Positions 8,562 through 17,033 are shown, counted from the first letter of the stretch. The stretch is 64,000 nt of DNA from Pseudomonas nitroreducens (GCF_014204515.1 NZ_JACHLI010000011.1:1-64000); one strand, 5' to 3'. Numbers and translations are program-made. The notes: a model not told the origin generated them from the letters alone.

Positions 8562-8582
8562 ATCGCGGACTCTGTCCGCGAT
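8562..8582. repeat. Partial REP-type unit (family A)
   Basis: A lone unit reading ATCGCGGACTCTGTCCGCGA plus T; it contains the core palindrome but lacks the TAGGAGC flank seen in the full units. Confidence 0.75.
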
Positions 8583-8628
8583 GCTTTTGCTTGTAGTTGG
8601 GTGTTTCAGCGTCGCTTCGGCGTGTGCT

Positions 8629-8870
8629 GGGAGATTTTGTTTCGCCCCCTCGGGCGACCTACTTTGGAAAAGACCCAAAGTAGGCAAAGGTCTTCGCCCC
8701 TGCCATCCGGCTTTTCGCTTCGCGAAAAGTACCCTCGGTTCCTCGGAGTTCCAGGGGCCCGCGTTGACGGGCCATCCCTGGCCCGACAACGCTCTCGCGA
8801 CATCCATGTCGCTCAACCCCTGAAACTCCGATCACCTTCGGCCTCCTGAAAGGGGCACTCCGGTGCGTGC
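8629..8870. repeat. Dispersed intergenic mosaic element
   Basis: About 240 bp of non-coding DNA with nested short inverted repeats, including a perfect 10-bp pair 8658-8667/8675-8684 (CCTACTTTGG with its complement), a CTTTTCGC/GCGAAAAG pair near 8711 and a GGGCCCG/CGGGCC pair near 8756. From memory, similar blocks (TTTCGCCCCCTCGGGCG followed by the CCAAAGTAGG hairpin) are scattered in intergenic DNA of many pseudomonads and are often mis-annotated as small hypothetical proteins. Confidence 0.6.
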
Positions 8871-8895
8871 GGATATTTCGCTGGAAGACCTTAAC

Positions 8896-8966
8896 GGCAA
8901 GGGCAAGGGCAAGGGCAAGGGCAAGGGCAAGGGCAAGGGCAAGGGCAAGGGCAAGGGCAAGGGCAA
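8896..8966. repeat. Hexanucleotide microsatellite (GGGCAA)n
   Basis: Eleven perfect tandem copies of GGGCAA at 8901-8966, preceded by a partial copy GGCAA. All frames across it are open on the minus strand and would encode Leu-Pro, Ala-Leu or Pro-Cys dipeptide repeats. No coding evidence surrounds it. Perfect hexamer arrays are prone to length change by slippage. Confidence 0.95.
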
Positions 8967-9319
8967 GCACTTTGGCGTGGTGAGATGCGATGTGTTTGCG
9001 TAGGAGCGGACTCTGTCCGCGATTGTCGTCCGCCCGCACCGAATCGCCCCTGTAACGCCTGTGCACAATTATTGTGTACAAAGTCCCCATTTCGCACACT
9101 ACTCACCCACAGCCGAGCTGACTCTCAAGTCAATGATTGGCCTGGTAAATTTATTTCCTACCCACCTGGACAGGCCTCAAGACCGCACCAAATGAGGGCT
9201 TCAGCGCATTCCACAGGCAAGATAGAAAGACCTCCAAGGCCGACAGGAAACTGCACTGGCATGGAATTGTCTTTGCACACAAACCACAAAAAGCCGTGCA
9301 TACAAAAGCCGAGTAGCCC
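8967..9319. other. Leader region of the NCS1 gene with REP unit and palindrome
   Basis: Contains a single family A REP unit (8999-9023) and a 19-bp near-perfect palindrome at 9061-9079 (GTGCACAAT, T, ATTGTGTAC, one G-T mismatch). The right half of the palindrome also forms TTGTGTACAA (9072-9081). The palindrome lies 240 bp before the transporter start and looks like a regulator site. No other gene is seen. Confidence 0.55.
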
Positions 9320-10849
9320 ATGACCAGCAGTCCCACGCACCTGTCCGGCGTTACCTCTGTTCCACCTGCCGCTGGCGAGGCCTCCGCGAGCAGTACAGCG
9401 CCGACCCTGAGCCCGCGCCTGTACAGTGCCGACCTCGCGCCGACCAAGGCCCAGGGCCGCAGCTGGGGGCGCTACAGCCTGTTCGCGCTGTGGACCAACG
9501 ATGTGCACAACATCGCCAACTACTCCTTCGCCATCGGCCTCTTCGCCCTGGGCATGAGCGGCGCGCAGATCCTCGCGGCATTCGCCCTCGGCGCACTGGT
9601 GATCTACGGCCTGATGAACCTGTCCGGCTACATGGGCCAGAAGACCGGCCTGCCCTACCCGGTGATGTGCCGCATCAGCTTCGGCATCCACGGCGCCCAG
9701 GTGCCGGCGCTGATCCGCGCGGTGATCGCCATCGCCTGGTTCGGCATCCAGACCTACCTCGCCTCGGTGGTCCTGCGCGTGCTGCTCAGCGCCATCGCGC
9801 CAAGCCTTGCAGCCTACGATCAGGACTCAATCCTCGGCCTGTCGACCCTGGGCTGGATCACCTTCCTCGGCATCTGGTGCGTGCAGCTGGTGATCTTCGC
9901 CTACGGCATGGAAATGGTGCGCCGCTACGAGTCCTTCGCCGGGCCGATCATCCTCGTCGCCTTCGCCAGCCTCGCCGGCTGGATGTACTGGCGCGCCGGC
10001 CTGACCATCTCCTGGTCCAGCGGCAACCCGCCGACGGGCTCGGCGATGTGGCTGAAAGTGCTGGGTGCCGCCGCGCTGTGGGTTTCGCTGTACGGCACCA
10101 TGATCCTGAACTTCTGCGACTTCACCCGTAACTGTCCGGATCGGCGCACCATCAGCGTCGGCAATTTCTGGGGCCTGCCGGTGAACATGCTGGGCTTTGC
10201 GCTGATCGCGGTGGTGCTGGCCGGCGCGCAATTCCGCATCGACGGCCACCTGGTGCAGAACCCCACGGAAATCGTCGCTGCCATCCCCAACACCTTCGGC
10301 CTGGTACTGGCCTGCCTGGCCTTCCTGATCGTCACCGTGGCGGTGAACATCATGGCCAACTTCGTCGCCCCGGCCTACGTGCTCACGAACCTTGCGCCGA
10401 ACCTGCTGAACTTCCGCCGCGCCGGCCTGCTCAGCGCCACCATCGCCGTGCTGATCCTGCCCTGGCACCTGTACAACAGCCCGGCGGTGATCGTGTATTT
10501 CCTCGGCGGCCTGGGCGCGCTGCTCGGCCCGCTGTACGGGATCATCGTCACCGACTACTACCTGGTGCGCCGCAGCCGGGTGAACCTGCCCGAGCTGTAT
10601 AGCGAGAGCCGCGAGGCGGCTTACCACTACAGCGGCGGCGTCAACCTGCGTGCGGTGGCGGCGTTCGTCCCGGCGGCGCTGATCGCCATCGTGCTGGCGC
10701 TGGTGCCGGCGTTCGAGGCGCTGTCGCAGTTCTCCTGGTTCTTCGGCGCCGGCCTCGGCGCGCTGATCCACTACGCACTGGCCGATCGCCGCTGCCTCCA
10801 TATGGATATCTGCGGCGAGTCCATCGCGGTGGATGCCGCGCATCACTGA
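9320..10849 (+). CDS. NCS1 family nucleobase:cation symporter
   Basis: 509 aa with about twelve membrane helices. The N-terminal RLYSADLAPTKAQGRSWGRY and the following FALWTNDVHNIANYSFA are hallmarks of the nucleobase:cation symporter-1 family (Mhp1, PucI, allantoin, uracil and hydantoin transporters). It probably imports a purine, pyrimidine, allantoin or hydantoin with Na+ or H+; the sequence alone does not fix the substrate, and no catabolic genes adjoin it. The start at 9320 has only a weak ribosome-binding site; the first 30 residues are low-complexity. A terminator follows. Confidence 0.9.
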   Translation: MTSSPTHLSGVTSVPPAAGEASASSTAPTLSPRLYSADLAPTKAQGRSWGRYSLFALWTNDVHNIANYSFAIGLFALGMSGAQILAAFALGALVIYGLMNLSGYMGQKTGLPYPVMCRISFGIHGAQVPALIRAVIAIAWFGIQTYLASVVLRVLLSAIAPSLAAYDQDSILGLSTLGWITFLGIWCVQLVIFAYGMEMVRRYESFAGPIILVAFASLAGWMYWRAGLTISWSSGNPPTGSAMWLKVLGAAALWVSLYGTMILNFCDFTRNCPDRRTISVGNFWGLPVNMLGFALIAVVLAGAQFRIDGHLVQNPTEIVAAIPNTFGLVLACLAFLIVTVAVNIMANFVAPAYVLTNLAPNLLNFRRAGLLSATIAVLILPWHLYNSPAVIVYFLGGLGALLGPLYGIIVTDYYLVRRSRVNLPELYSESREAAYHYSGGVNLRAVAAFVPAALIAIVLALVPAFEALSQFSWFFGAGLGALIHYALADRRCLHMDICGESIAVDAAHH

Positions 10850-10864
10850 AACACCCGGCAAGCA

Positions 10865-10890
10865 AAAAGCCGCCCTTGAGCGGCCTTTTG
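10865..10890. terminator. Bidirectional terminator between NCS1 gene and GST
   Basis: AAAAGCCGC and GCGGCCTTTT arms around CCTTGA lie between two converging genes. T-runs are present on both strands. Confidence 0.75.
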
Positions 10891-10903
10891 CGTTGCGCGA
10901 ATC

Positions 10904-11656
10904 TCAGCTGCGGCTCATCGGCCCGCGTACCGGTTGCTCGCGCATGTGGCTGACTTCGCTGACCGGTGCGCCAGCGGCGAGCAGTGCTTCACGCTGCTGG
11001 GCGATGGGCGTGCGGGCGATGGCGCGCTCGAACTGGTTGAGCTTCTGGAACGCCGGTAGTGCGAAGGCTGCCGCGAGCATCGCCGCCAATTTCGGCCAGC
11101 GCTGGGCGTCCAGCTCGTAGCGGGCGAACTGCGCATTGCGCATGAAGCAGGCGACGCTGATATCGGCGATGGACAGCTCGCCGAACAACCAGCCGCTTTC
11201 CGGCAACTGCGCCTCCAGGTAATCGAATACGGCCGGCAGGTCGTGCTGGTAGGTCTTCTCCAGCAACGCCGCGTCCGGCTCGCGGCCCCACACACCGCGA
11301 CCGATCACCAACTGGTCGAACAGCTGCCAGATCAGCACCTGGCCCATGCGGCTGTCGGCGAACTCCTCGATCCAGCGCGCGCGGGCGCGTTCGGCGATAT
11401 CCGCCGGGTACAGCACGGGCTGGGGATAACGCTCCTCCAGGTACTGGCAGATCACCGAGGAATCGTTGAGCACCAGCTCGCCGTCCACCAGCACCGGCAC
11501 CTGGCGCAGCGGGCTCAGGCGCTCGAACTCCTGGTTGCCGAAGAACGGCACGACGGAATCGATGCAGTAGTCCACGCCCTTCAGTTCCAGCACGACCAGG
11601 GCCTTGCGCACGTAGGGGGACAGGTAGGAGCCGATGATCAGCACGGGATCGGACAT
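10904..11656 (-). CDS. Glutathione S-transferase family protein
   Basis: 250 aa. The thioredoxin-like N-terminal domain runs to about residue 80 (LIIGSYLSPYVRKALVVLELKG, then QVPVLVDGELVLNDSSVICQYLEE, where VPVLVDG and the DSS turn bind glutathione). An all-helical C-terminal domain follows. The active-site region SPYVRK has Ser where some classes have Cys or Tyr. Substrate unknown. The ATG at 11656 is chosen because MSDPVLIIGS starts the GST fold. It is divergent from the fiuI regulatory region. Confidence 0.88.
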   Translation of the reverse strand: MSDPVLIIGSYLSPYVRKALVVLELKGVDYCIDSVVPFFGNQEFERLSPLRQVPVLVDGELVLNDSSVICQYLEERYPQPVLYPADIAERARARWIEEFADSRMGQVLIWQLFDQLVIGRGVWGREPDAALLEKTYQHDLPAVFDYLEAQLPESGWLFGELSIADISVACFMRNAQFARYELDAQRWPKLAAMLAAAFALPAFQKLNQFERAIARTPIAQQREALLAAGAPVSEVSHMREQPVRGPMSRS

Positions 11657-11761
11657 GGCGGTTCTTCTTATAGGAAAGGACGCCCGATTGTAGATCGCCC
11701 CACGAACGGCCGACAAAAGCCGACAGGCGCCAATTGCGCGGGTGACTGCACTTTGCGATCA

Positions 11762-11780
11762 TTTGCGAATAGTTATCGTT
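11762..11780 (+). promoter_or_regulatory. Probable Fur box before fiuI
   Basis: The 19-mer TTTGCGAATAGTTATCGTT lies 40 bp before the fiuI start. Its reverse complement (AACGATAACTATTCGC) resembles Pseudomonas Fur boxes of the type ATGATAATTATTCGCA. Iron repression of fiuI would fit the family. Confidence 0.6.
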
Positions 11781-11819
11781 TTTGAGCTTGATCCCATTCG
11801 GGATCTCGGGGGAAGTAGC

Positions 11820-12338
11820 TTGTCGGCCATCCAGATGGGTAGCGGCGAACTCGTTGGCACCTTGTATCGCGATCATCGCGACTGGCTGACTGCCTGGCTG
11901 AACCGCAGCCTGGGCTGTCCGCAGCGCGCCGAAGACCTGAGCCAGGACACCTTCGTCCGCGTGCTCGGCCGTCGCGAGCTGCCTTCCCTTCGCGAACCCC
12001 GCGCCTTCCTGGTGACCGTCGCCAAGGGCCTGCTGGTGGACCACTGGCGCCGCCTCGCGCTGGAACAGGCCTACCTGGAAGAACTGCAGTGCCTGCCCGA
12101 GGCGGTGCAACCCTCCGCCGAGGAACACTGCCTGATCCTCGCCGACCTGCGCGAGATCGACCGCCTGCTGGGCAAGCTGTCGACCCGTGCGCGCAGTGCC
12201 TTCCTGCTCAACCGCCTGGATGGCCTGGGCCATGCCGAGATCGCCGAGCAACTGGGCGTCTCCGTACCGCGGGTGCGCCAGTACATCGCCCAGGGCCTGC
12301 GCCAGTGCTACATCGCGCTGTACGGCGAGCCGACGTGA
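11820..12338 (+). CDS. fiuI: ECF sigma factor FiuI (ferrichrome signalling)
   Basis: 172 aa if started at the TTG at 11820, which has a GGGGG/GGAAG ribosome-binding site 4-7 bp upstream; an in-frame ATG at 11835 gives 167 aa. Sigma region 2 is seen in LYRDHRDWL...AEDLSQDTFVRVL and sigma region 4 in LSTRARSAFLLNRLDGLGHAEIAEQLGVS near the C-terminus. FecI-type sigma factors, released by the anti-sigma factor when ferrichrome binds the receptor, switch on the receptor gene. The gene overlaps fiuR by a GTGA. The order sigma, anti-sigma, receptor is the standard iron-uptake signalling layout. Confidence 0.88.
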   Translation: MSAIQMGSGELVGTLYRDHRDWLTAWLNRSLGCPQRAEDLSQDTFVRVLGRRELPSLREPRAFLVTVAKGLLVDHWRRLALEQAYLEELQCLPEAVQPSAEEHCLILADLREIDRLLGKLSTRARSAFLLNRLDGLGHAEIAEQLGVSVPRVRQYIAQGLRQCYIALYGEPT

Positions 12339-13297
12339 AGGGACCGGTTTCCCTGCAGGTGCTCGACGAAGCGATCAGCTGGCAGTTGCGCCTGGGCTCC
12401 GGCGAAGCGCGCCCCGACGACGAAGCCGCCTTCGCCCGCTGGCATTCCGCCCACAGCGAACACGCCCGCGCCTGGAGCCAGCTGGGGATGCTCGACCGCA
12501 GCCTCGCCGGCGCCGCGCCCAAGGCTGCGCGCAGCGCCCTGCTGCGCTCACCGGGCGAGTCGCGGCGCAAGGTGCGCCGGCTGGCCGGCACCGGGCTGTC
12601 GATCCTGCTGGTCGGCGCCCTGGCGCTGGGCGTCGGCAACCGCTATGCGCCGGTGCGCTATGCCTTCTCCGACCTGGTCACCGCCACCGGCGAGCAGCGC
12701 GAATTGCGCCTGCCGGACAACACCCTGCTGAAACTCAACAGCCGCACCGCCGTCGACGTGCGCTTCGACGCCGAGCAGCGGCGCATCGTCCTGCTCAGCG
12801 GCGAAATCCTGGTGGAAACCGCTCACGGCGACAGCCGGCCATTCATCGTCGAGACCGATGAGGGCCGCCTGCGCGCCCTCGGCACGCGCTTCCTGGTGGA
12901 ACGCGACGAGGACGACAGCACGCTGCTGAGCGTCTTGCAGTCCGCCGTGGCCGCCCGTCCCGAGCGCCTGCCCGACGAGCGGGTGATCAACCAGGGTCAG
13001 CAGGTGCGCCTGCGCGCTGGCGGGTTCGGCACGGTCGAAGCCAACAGCGCCACGGCCGATGCCTGGACCCACGGCATGCTGGTGGTGGACAACGTGCGCC
13101 TGGGCGAACTGCTCGACCAGTTGGCGCGCTACAGCCCCGGTTACCTGAGCATCGATCCGAGCCTGGCGGACCTGCGCATCACCGGCAGCTTCCCGCTGCA
13201 GAACATCGACCTGGCGCTCAGCTCGCTGGAGCCGACGCTGCCAGTGCGTATCGAGAAACACGGCCAGTGGTGGTCCCGCGTGGTGCCGCGCGGGTAA
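12335..13297 (+). CDS. fiuR: Anti-sigma factor FiuR (FecR family)
   Basis: 320 aa from a GTG that overlaps the fiuI stop (GTGA), so translation is probably coupled. The cytoplasmic part (residues 1-85) holds the DUF4880-type sigma-binding segment (EAISWQLRLGSGEA...FARWHSAHSEHARAW). One membrane helix follows at about 90-107 (TGLSILLVGALALGVG), then the periplasmic FecR domain (LVTATGEQRELRLPDNTLLKLNS) and a C-terminal STN-like segment that contacts the receptor. It holds FiuI inactive until FiuA is occupied. Confidence 0.88.
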   Translation: MKGPVSLQVLDEAISWQLRLGSGEARPDDEAAFARWHSAHSEHARAWSQLGMLDRSLAGAAPKAARSALLRSPGESRRKVRRLAGTGLSILLVGALALGVGNRYAPVRYAFSDLVTATGEQRELRLPDNTLLKLNSRTAVDVRFDAEQRRIVLLSGEILVETAHGDSRPFIVETDEGRLRALGTRFLVERDEDDSTLLSVLQSAVAARPERLPDERVINQGQQVRLRAGGFGTVEANSATADAWTHGMLVVDNVRLGELLDQLARYSPGYLSIDPSLADLRITGSFPLQNIDLALSSLEPTLPVRIEKHGQWWSRVVPRG

Positions 13298-13306
13298 AGC
13301 ACGTCC

Positions 13307-13379
13307 CGTAGGAGCGGACTCTGTCCGCGAGGGTCTCCGGCGCGTTGCGGACCTATCGCGGACGGAGTCCGCTCCTACG
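13307..13379. repeat. REP-type inverted pair (family A)
   Basis: Units at 13307-13331 and 13355-13379 in opposite orientation, placed between fiuR and fiuA. They may separate the regulator transcript from the receptor transcript. Confidence 0.88.
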
Positions 13380-13502
13380 CAAGTCCTGGAACCATGAGCC
13401 TTGGCGAAGGCTGAGAAAAAATTTTCACAACGCCCTATCACTTTTCAATTCTCGTCCGGCAAGGAGGCATCGAGAACCGTTTTCATTCAGGAGTCGTTGT
13501 CA

Positions 13503-15911
13503 ATGCGCCGCCCGTTCGAACTGTCGCTCCGCCCTTGCCTGCTGGCCACCGCTATCCTGCTGGCTACCTCTTCGGCCATCGCCGCCGACGCCGTGCGTGA
13601 CTACCAGGTCCCCGCCGGCCCGCTGGCCAGCACCCTCAACCGTATCGCTGCCGAGGGCGGCCTGTCCCTGAGCCTCGACCCGGCGCTGGCCCAGGGCCGC
13701 AGCGCCCATGCCGTGCAGGGCAAGTACGACACCGCCGGCGCACTGCGCCAGGCGCTCAAGGGTACCGGCCTAGAGCTGGTGGAAAGCGAATCGGGCAGCT
13801 ACAGCCTGCGCCCGGAGCCCAGCGACACCCTGTCGATGTCGGCCACCACCATCAGCGGCGTGCAGGAAGACCCGGACGGCCCGGCCGTGGGCTACCTCGC
13901 CACCCGCACCCGCGCCGGCACCAAGACCGACACCCCGCTGCTGGAAGCCCCGCGTTCGATCTCCGTCGCCACCCGCGAGCAGATGCAGGACCGCAACGTG
14001 CAGAGCCTGGACGATGCCGTGCGCTACATGCCCGGTGTGATCGCCAGCAGCTACGGCAACGACACCCGCGCCGAGTGGCTGAAGGTGCGTGGCTTCGAGC
14101 CGACCCAGTTCCTCGACGGCCTGCCGCTGCCCAAGGGCTCCTACGTGATGCCCAAGCTGGAAACCTGGGACCTGGAGCGCGTCGCCCTGCTGCGCGGCCC
14201 GGCTTCCTCGCTGTACGGCCAGACCCCGCCCGGCGGCCTGCTGGACATGACCAGCCGCCGTCCGCAGGCCGAAAGCAGCCATGAAGTGCAGCTGCAGGTC
14301 GGCAGCTACGAGCACAAGCAGATTTCCTTCGACAGCACCGGCCAGGTCGACGACGCCGGCAACCTGCTCTACCGCGTCAGCGGTGTGGTGCGCGACAGCA
14401 ACACCCAGGTCGATCACGTCGACAACAAGCGCTACAACATCGCGCCGAGCCTGACCTGGAACTTCGACGAAGACACCAAGCTGACCTTCCTCTCGCAGTT
14501 CAACCGCGACGATACCGGCATCACCAGCCAGTTCCTGCCGCTGCAGGGCACCAAGCTGTCGACCCCGGCGGGCGAGGTGAAGTACCACGAGAACCTGGGT
14601 GACCCGGACTGGGAGTTCTACGACAAGACCTACTACGCCCTGGGTTACGCCTTCGAGCACCGCATCAATGACGTCTGGCAGTTCCGCCAGAACCTGCGCT
14701 ACACCAAGAGCGACCTGTCCTTCCAGGGCATCACCGCCGGCGGCAGCGCCACCTCGGTGAGCGACGACGGCACCCTGGCCCGTGGCGCCAACGTGGTGGA
14801 CGAAGACATCAGCCAGTTCGCCATCGACAACAACTTCCAGGCCGACTTCTCCACCGGCCCGCTCAAGCACACCCTGCTGCTGGGCCTGGATCACCAGCGC
14901 GCCAACACCAACTACAAGTGGCTGTACGGTAGCGCGCCGACCAGCAACATCACCAAGCCGATCTATGGCCAGGACTTCAGCAACGTCGCCTACACCGCGT
15001 ACAACGACTACAACCAGAAGATGCGCGACACCGGCCTGTACGCCCAGGACCAGATCGCCCTGGACAACTGGCGCCTGACCCTCGGCGGTCGCCAGGACTG
15101 GGCCCACACCGGCTCGAAGTTCTATAACGCCAATGGCGCCACCGATACCCGTCGTGACAGCCAGTTCAGCGGCAACGCAGCACTGAGCTACGTGTTCGAG
15201 AATGGCGTGGCGCCCTACGTCTCCTACGCCGAGTCGTTCCAGACCGAAGCCGGCGGCACCAACGGCGCGGCCTTCGAGCCGAGCACCGGCAAGCAGTACG
15301 AACTGGGCGTGAAGTACCAGCCGGTGGGCACCGACCTGATGCTCAGCGCCGCCGTCTACGACCTGACCCGCAAAAACATCGTCCTCACCGGCAGCGACTT
15401 CATCAGCCGCCCGGTGGGCGAGGCGCAGGTCCGTGGCTTCGAGCTGGAGGCCGTAGGCAACGTCAACGAGAACCTCAAGGTGACCGCTGCCTATACCTAC
15501 GCCAACAGCAAGATGACCAAGGTCGCCAACCCGCTGGACAAGAACCGTCCGCTGCCGCTCACCCCGGAAAACCAGGCCTCGCTGTGGGCCGACTACACCT
15601 GGCATGACGGCCTGCTCGATGGCTTCGGCCTGGGCTTCGGCACCCGCTACGTCGGCGAGACCCACAACATCGCCATCGGCAGCATGGGCTACGTACGCGA
15701 CAAGTCGGACGGCGACACCGGCTCCTACACCCTGTATGACGCCGCGGTGCACTACGACCTGGGCCGCCTGGACAACAGCCTCAACGGTCTGAACGTCGCG
15801 CTGAACGCCAACAACGTATTCGACAAGGAATACATCTCCACCTGCGACGGCTTCTACTGCTACTACGGCGACCGTCGCAACGTGGTCGCCAGCGTCAACT
15901 ACAAGTTCTGA
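13503..15911 (+). CDS. fiuA: TonB-dependent ferrichrome receptor FiuA
   Basis: 802 aa. Signal peptide to about residue 33 (LLATAILLATSSAIA-A); STN signalling domain about 40-95 (YQVPAGPLASTLNRIAAEGGL); plug domain about 130-260 (SISVATREQMQDRNVQSLDDAVRYMPGV, LRGPASSLYGQTPPGG); then a 22-strand barrel ending in aromatic F (NYKF). The STN domain marks it as a transducer working with FiuR and FiuI. The ATG at 13503 has AGGAG 9 bp upstream; an in-frame ATG at 13401 would put 34 non-signal residues before the signal peptide. A terminator follows. Confidence 0.9.
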   Translation: MRRPFELSLRPCLLATAILLATSSAIAADAVRDYQVPAGPLASTLNRIAAEGGLSLSLDPALAQGRSAHAVQGKYDTAGALRQALKGTGLELVESESGSYSLRPEPSDTLSMSATTISGVQEDPDGPAVGYLATRTRAGTKTDTPLLEAPRSISVATREQMQDRNVQSLDDAVRYMPGVIASSYGNDTRAEWLKVRGFEPTQFLDGLPLPKGSYVMPKLETWDLERVALLRGPASSLYGQTPPGGLLDMTSRRPQAESSHEVQLQVGSYEHKQISFDSTGQVDDAGNLLYRVSGVVRDSNTQVDHVDNKRYNIAPSLTWNFDEDTKLTFLSQFNRDDTGITSQFLPLQGTKLSTPAGEVKYHENLGDPDWEFYDKTYYALGYAFEHRINDVWQFRQNLRYTKSDLSFQGITAGGSATSVSDDGTLARGANVVDEDISQFAIDNNFQADFSTGPLKHTLLLGLDHQRANTNYKWLYGSAPTSNITKPIYGQDFSNVAYTAYNDYNQKMRDTGLYAQDQIALDNWRLTLGGRQDWAHTGSKFYNANGATDTRRDSQFSGNAALSYVFENGVAPYVSYAESFQTEAGGTNGAAFEPSTGKQYELGVKYQPVGTDLMLSAAVYDLTRKNIVLTGSDFISRPVGEAQVRGFELEAVGNVNENLKVTAAYTYANSKMTKVANPLDKNRPLPLTPENQASLWADYTWHDGLLDGFGLGFGTRYVGETHNIAIGSMGYVRDKSDGDTGSYTLYDAAVHYDLGRLDNSLNGLNVALNANNVFDKEYISTCDGFYCYYGDRRNVVASVNYKF

Positions 15912-15942
15912 CGCCAGCGAGAAGCCACCGGCACTCGGAGAG

Positions 15943-15967
15943 CGGCCCGCGCAACGCGGGCCGTTTC
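15943..15967 (+). terminator. Intrinsic terminator of fiuA
   Basis: CGGCCCGCG and CGCGGGCCG arms around CAA, then TTTC. It starts 31 bp after the fiuA stop. Confidence 0.75.
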
Positions 15968-16011
15968 GATGTTTCAAGCCTTGTATTCATTCCGGCGCAA
16001 GATTCAACGCG

Positions 16012-16156
16012 TAGGGCGCATAACGCACCAGCGTTATCCGCCGCTACAACCTCGGCCCTCTTCCACCAAGCGGGCATCTATTTCGTAGGAGCGGACTCCG
16101 TCCGCGATGTCGTCCGGCGCGTTGCGGGCTCATCGCGGACGGAGTCCGCTCCTACG
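16012..16156. repeat. Intergenic repeats: GTAGGGCGCATAACG element and REP pair
   Basis: 16012-16043 holds a short palindromic repeat (GTAGGGCGCATAACGC, ACCA, GCGTTATCCGCCGC) of a type I recall as common in Pseudomonas. A family A REP pair follows at 16084-16108 and 16132-16156. All lie between the converging fiuA and phosphatase genes. Confidence 0.75.
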
Positions 16157-16175
16157 GTTCATTCCAGCGCCGGAT

Positions 16176-17033
16176 TCAACGCATCACCTCTCCCCACACC
16201 ACGCTCGCATCGTCATGAATCTTCAGACGCGGATAAGTCAGCGCCTGGCCATCGGCGACTTCCAGCGCGCGCAGCTCGTCGATCAGTGCCTCCACCCCAC
16301 GTTCGGGCAACGCCGCGAACAGCGAAGCCAGATCGTAGCGGCGGAAATCCAGCAGGCGGTCGAAGCCATCGCTCACCAGCATGAACGCCTTCAGGCCAGA
16401 CGGATCGAGCACCCGCCGTTGCACGTGGGGTATCCAGCGTTCGCTCGGATCGAGGCACCAGTAACCTTGCGCTGTGTTGGCCAACAGCCGGTTGCGCCGT
16501 ACCCACTCGCGGCTGGCCCGCCAGAGTTGCGCGTGGCTCCAGTGCGGATTCGCCTCGCGTAGCGCGACCAGACGCGCCACGGACTGCCGGTCGATCGCTT
16601 CCAGCGGCGTGTCGCCGAAGCTCTCCACGCGGCCATCCTCCCAGGCCAGGTGGATGCAGGTGTCGCAGAGATTGAGCAGCTCCAGCGAGCCATCTTCCAG
16701 CACGCGCAGCAGGCTCAGGCAGGCAGTGGGCAGGTTCAGCTCCAGGCTCACGGCCACGCCGGAATCGCGCTGGAAATCCTCGGCGATGCCCGCCTGCAAG
16801 TGCGCCAGCAGGTCTGCGGTCGGCCGGTACGGCTGCTCCTCCAGCAGGCGCTGCAGGTGCGCATTGGCGCTCTGCGCCAGCCAGCGTGCATCGCTGTCGC
16901 CGCCCACCAGCCCCTGGCCGAGGCTGGTCGCACCATCGAGTACCCAGGCCGCCGTGGCGGTATGGCCGATGGCATCGTCGTTCACCGGTGAACCCTGGCG
17001 GCAGGCCGCCCCGTGGATGGAAATCGTCGTCAC
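16176..17033 (-). CDS. Atypical PP2C-like protein phosphatase
   Basis: 285 aa starting at a GTG with AGGAG 8 bp upstream. PP2C motifs can be followed: NDDAIGH near residue 18, VLDGATSL near 31 (the DG that binds metal, but without the usual GHGG), FMLVSDGFDR near 226 and HDDASVVW near the end. This suggests a metal-dependent Ser/Thr phosphatase fold with a divergent second motif; activity is uncertain. The region between, with CDTCIHLAWEDG, is family-specific. It converges on fiuA and is divergent from the propeller gene. Substrate unknown. Confidence 0.75.
   Translation of the reverse strand: MTTISIHGAACRQGSPVNDDAIGHTATAAWVLDGATSLGQGLVGGDSDARWLAQSANAHLQRLLEEQPYRPTADLLAHLQAGIAEDFQRDSGVAVSLELNLPTACLSLLRVLEDGSLELLNLCDTCIHLAWEDGRVESFGDTPLEAIDRQSVARLVALREANPHWSHAQLWRASREWVRRNRLLANTAQGYWCLDPSERWIPHVQRRVLDPSGLKAFMLVSDGFDRLLDFRRYDLASLFAALPERGVEALIDELRALEVADGQALTYPRLKIHDDASVVWGEVMR

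Noticed and set aside
8406..8816. 136-codon minus-strand ORF overlapping the end of glcB and the terminator
   Set aside because: It crosses the glcB terminator and lies mostly in the dispersed intergenic element, a known source of false hypothetical proteins.
8896..8966. Possible CRISPR array
   Set aside because: The units are 6 bp and contiguous with no spacers; it is a simple microsatellite.
13770..15977. 735-codon open frame antisense to fiuA
   Set aside because: fiuA has clear receptor domains in the plus strand; the reverse frame is compositionally skewed (Val/Gly/Ala-rich) and unrecognisable.
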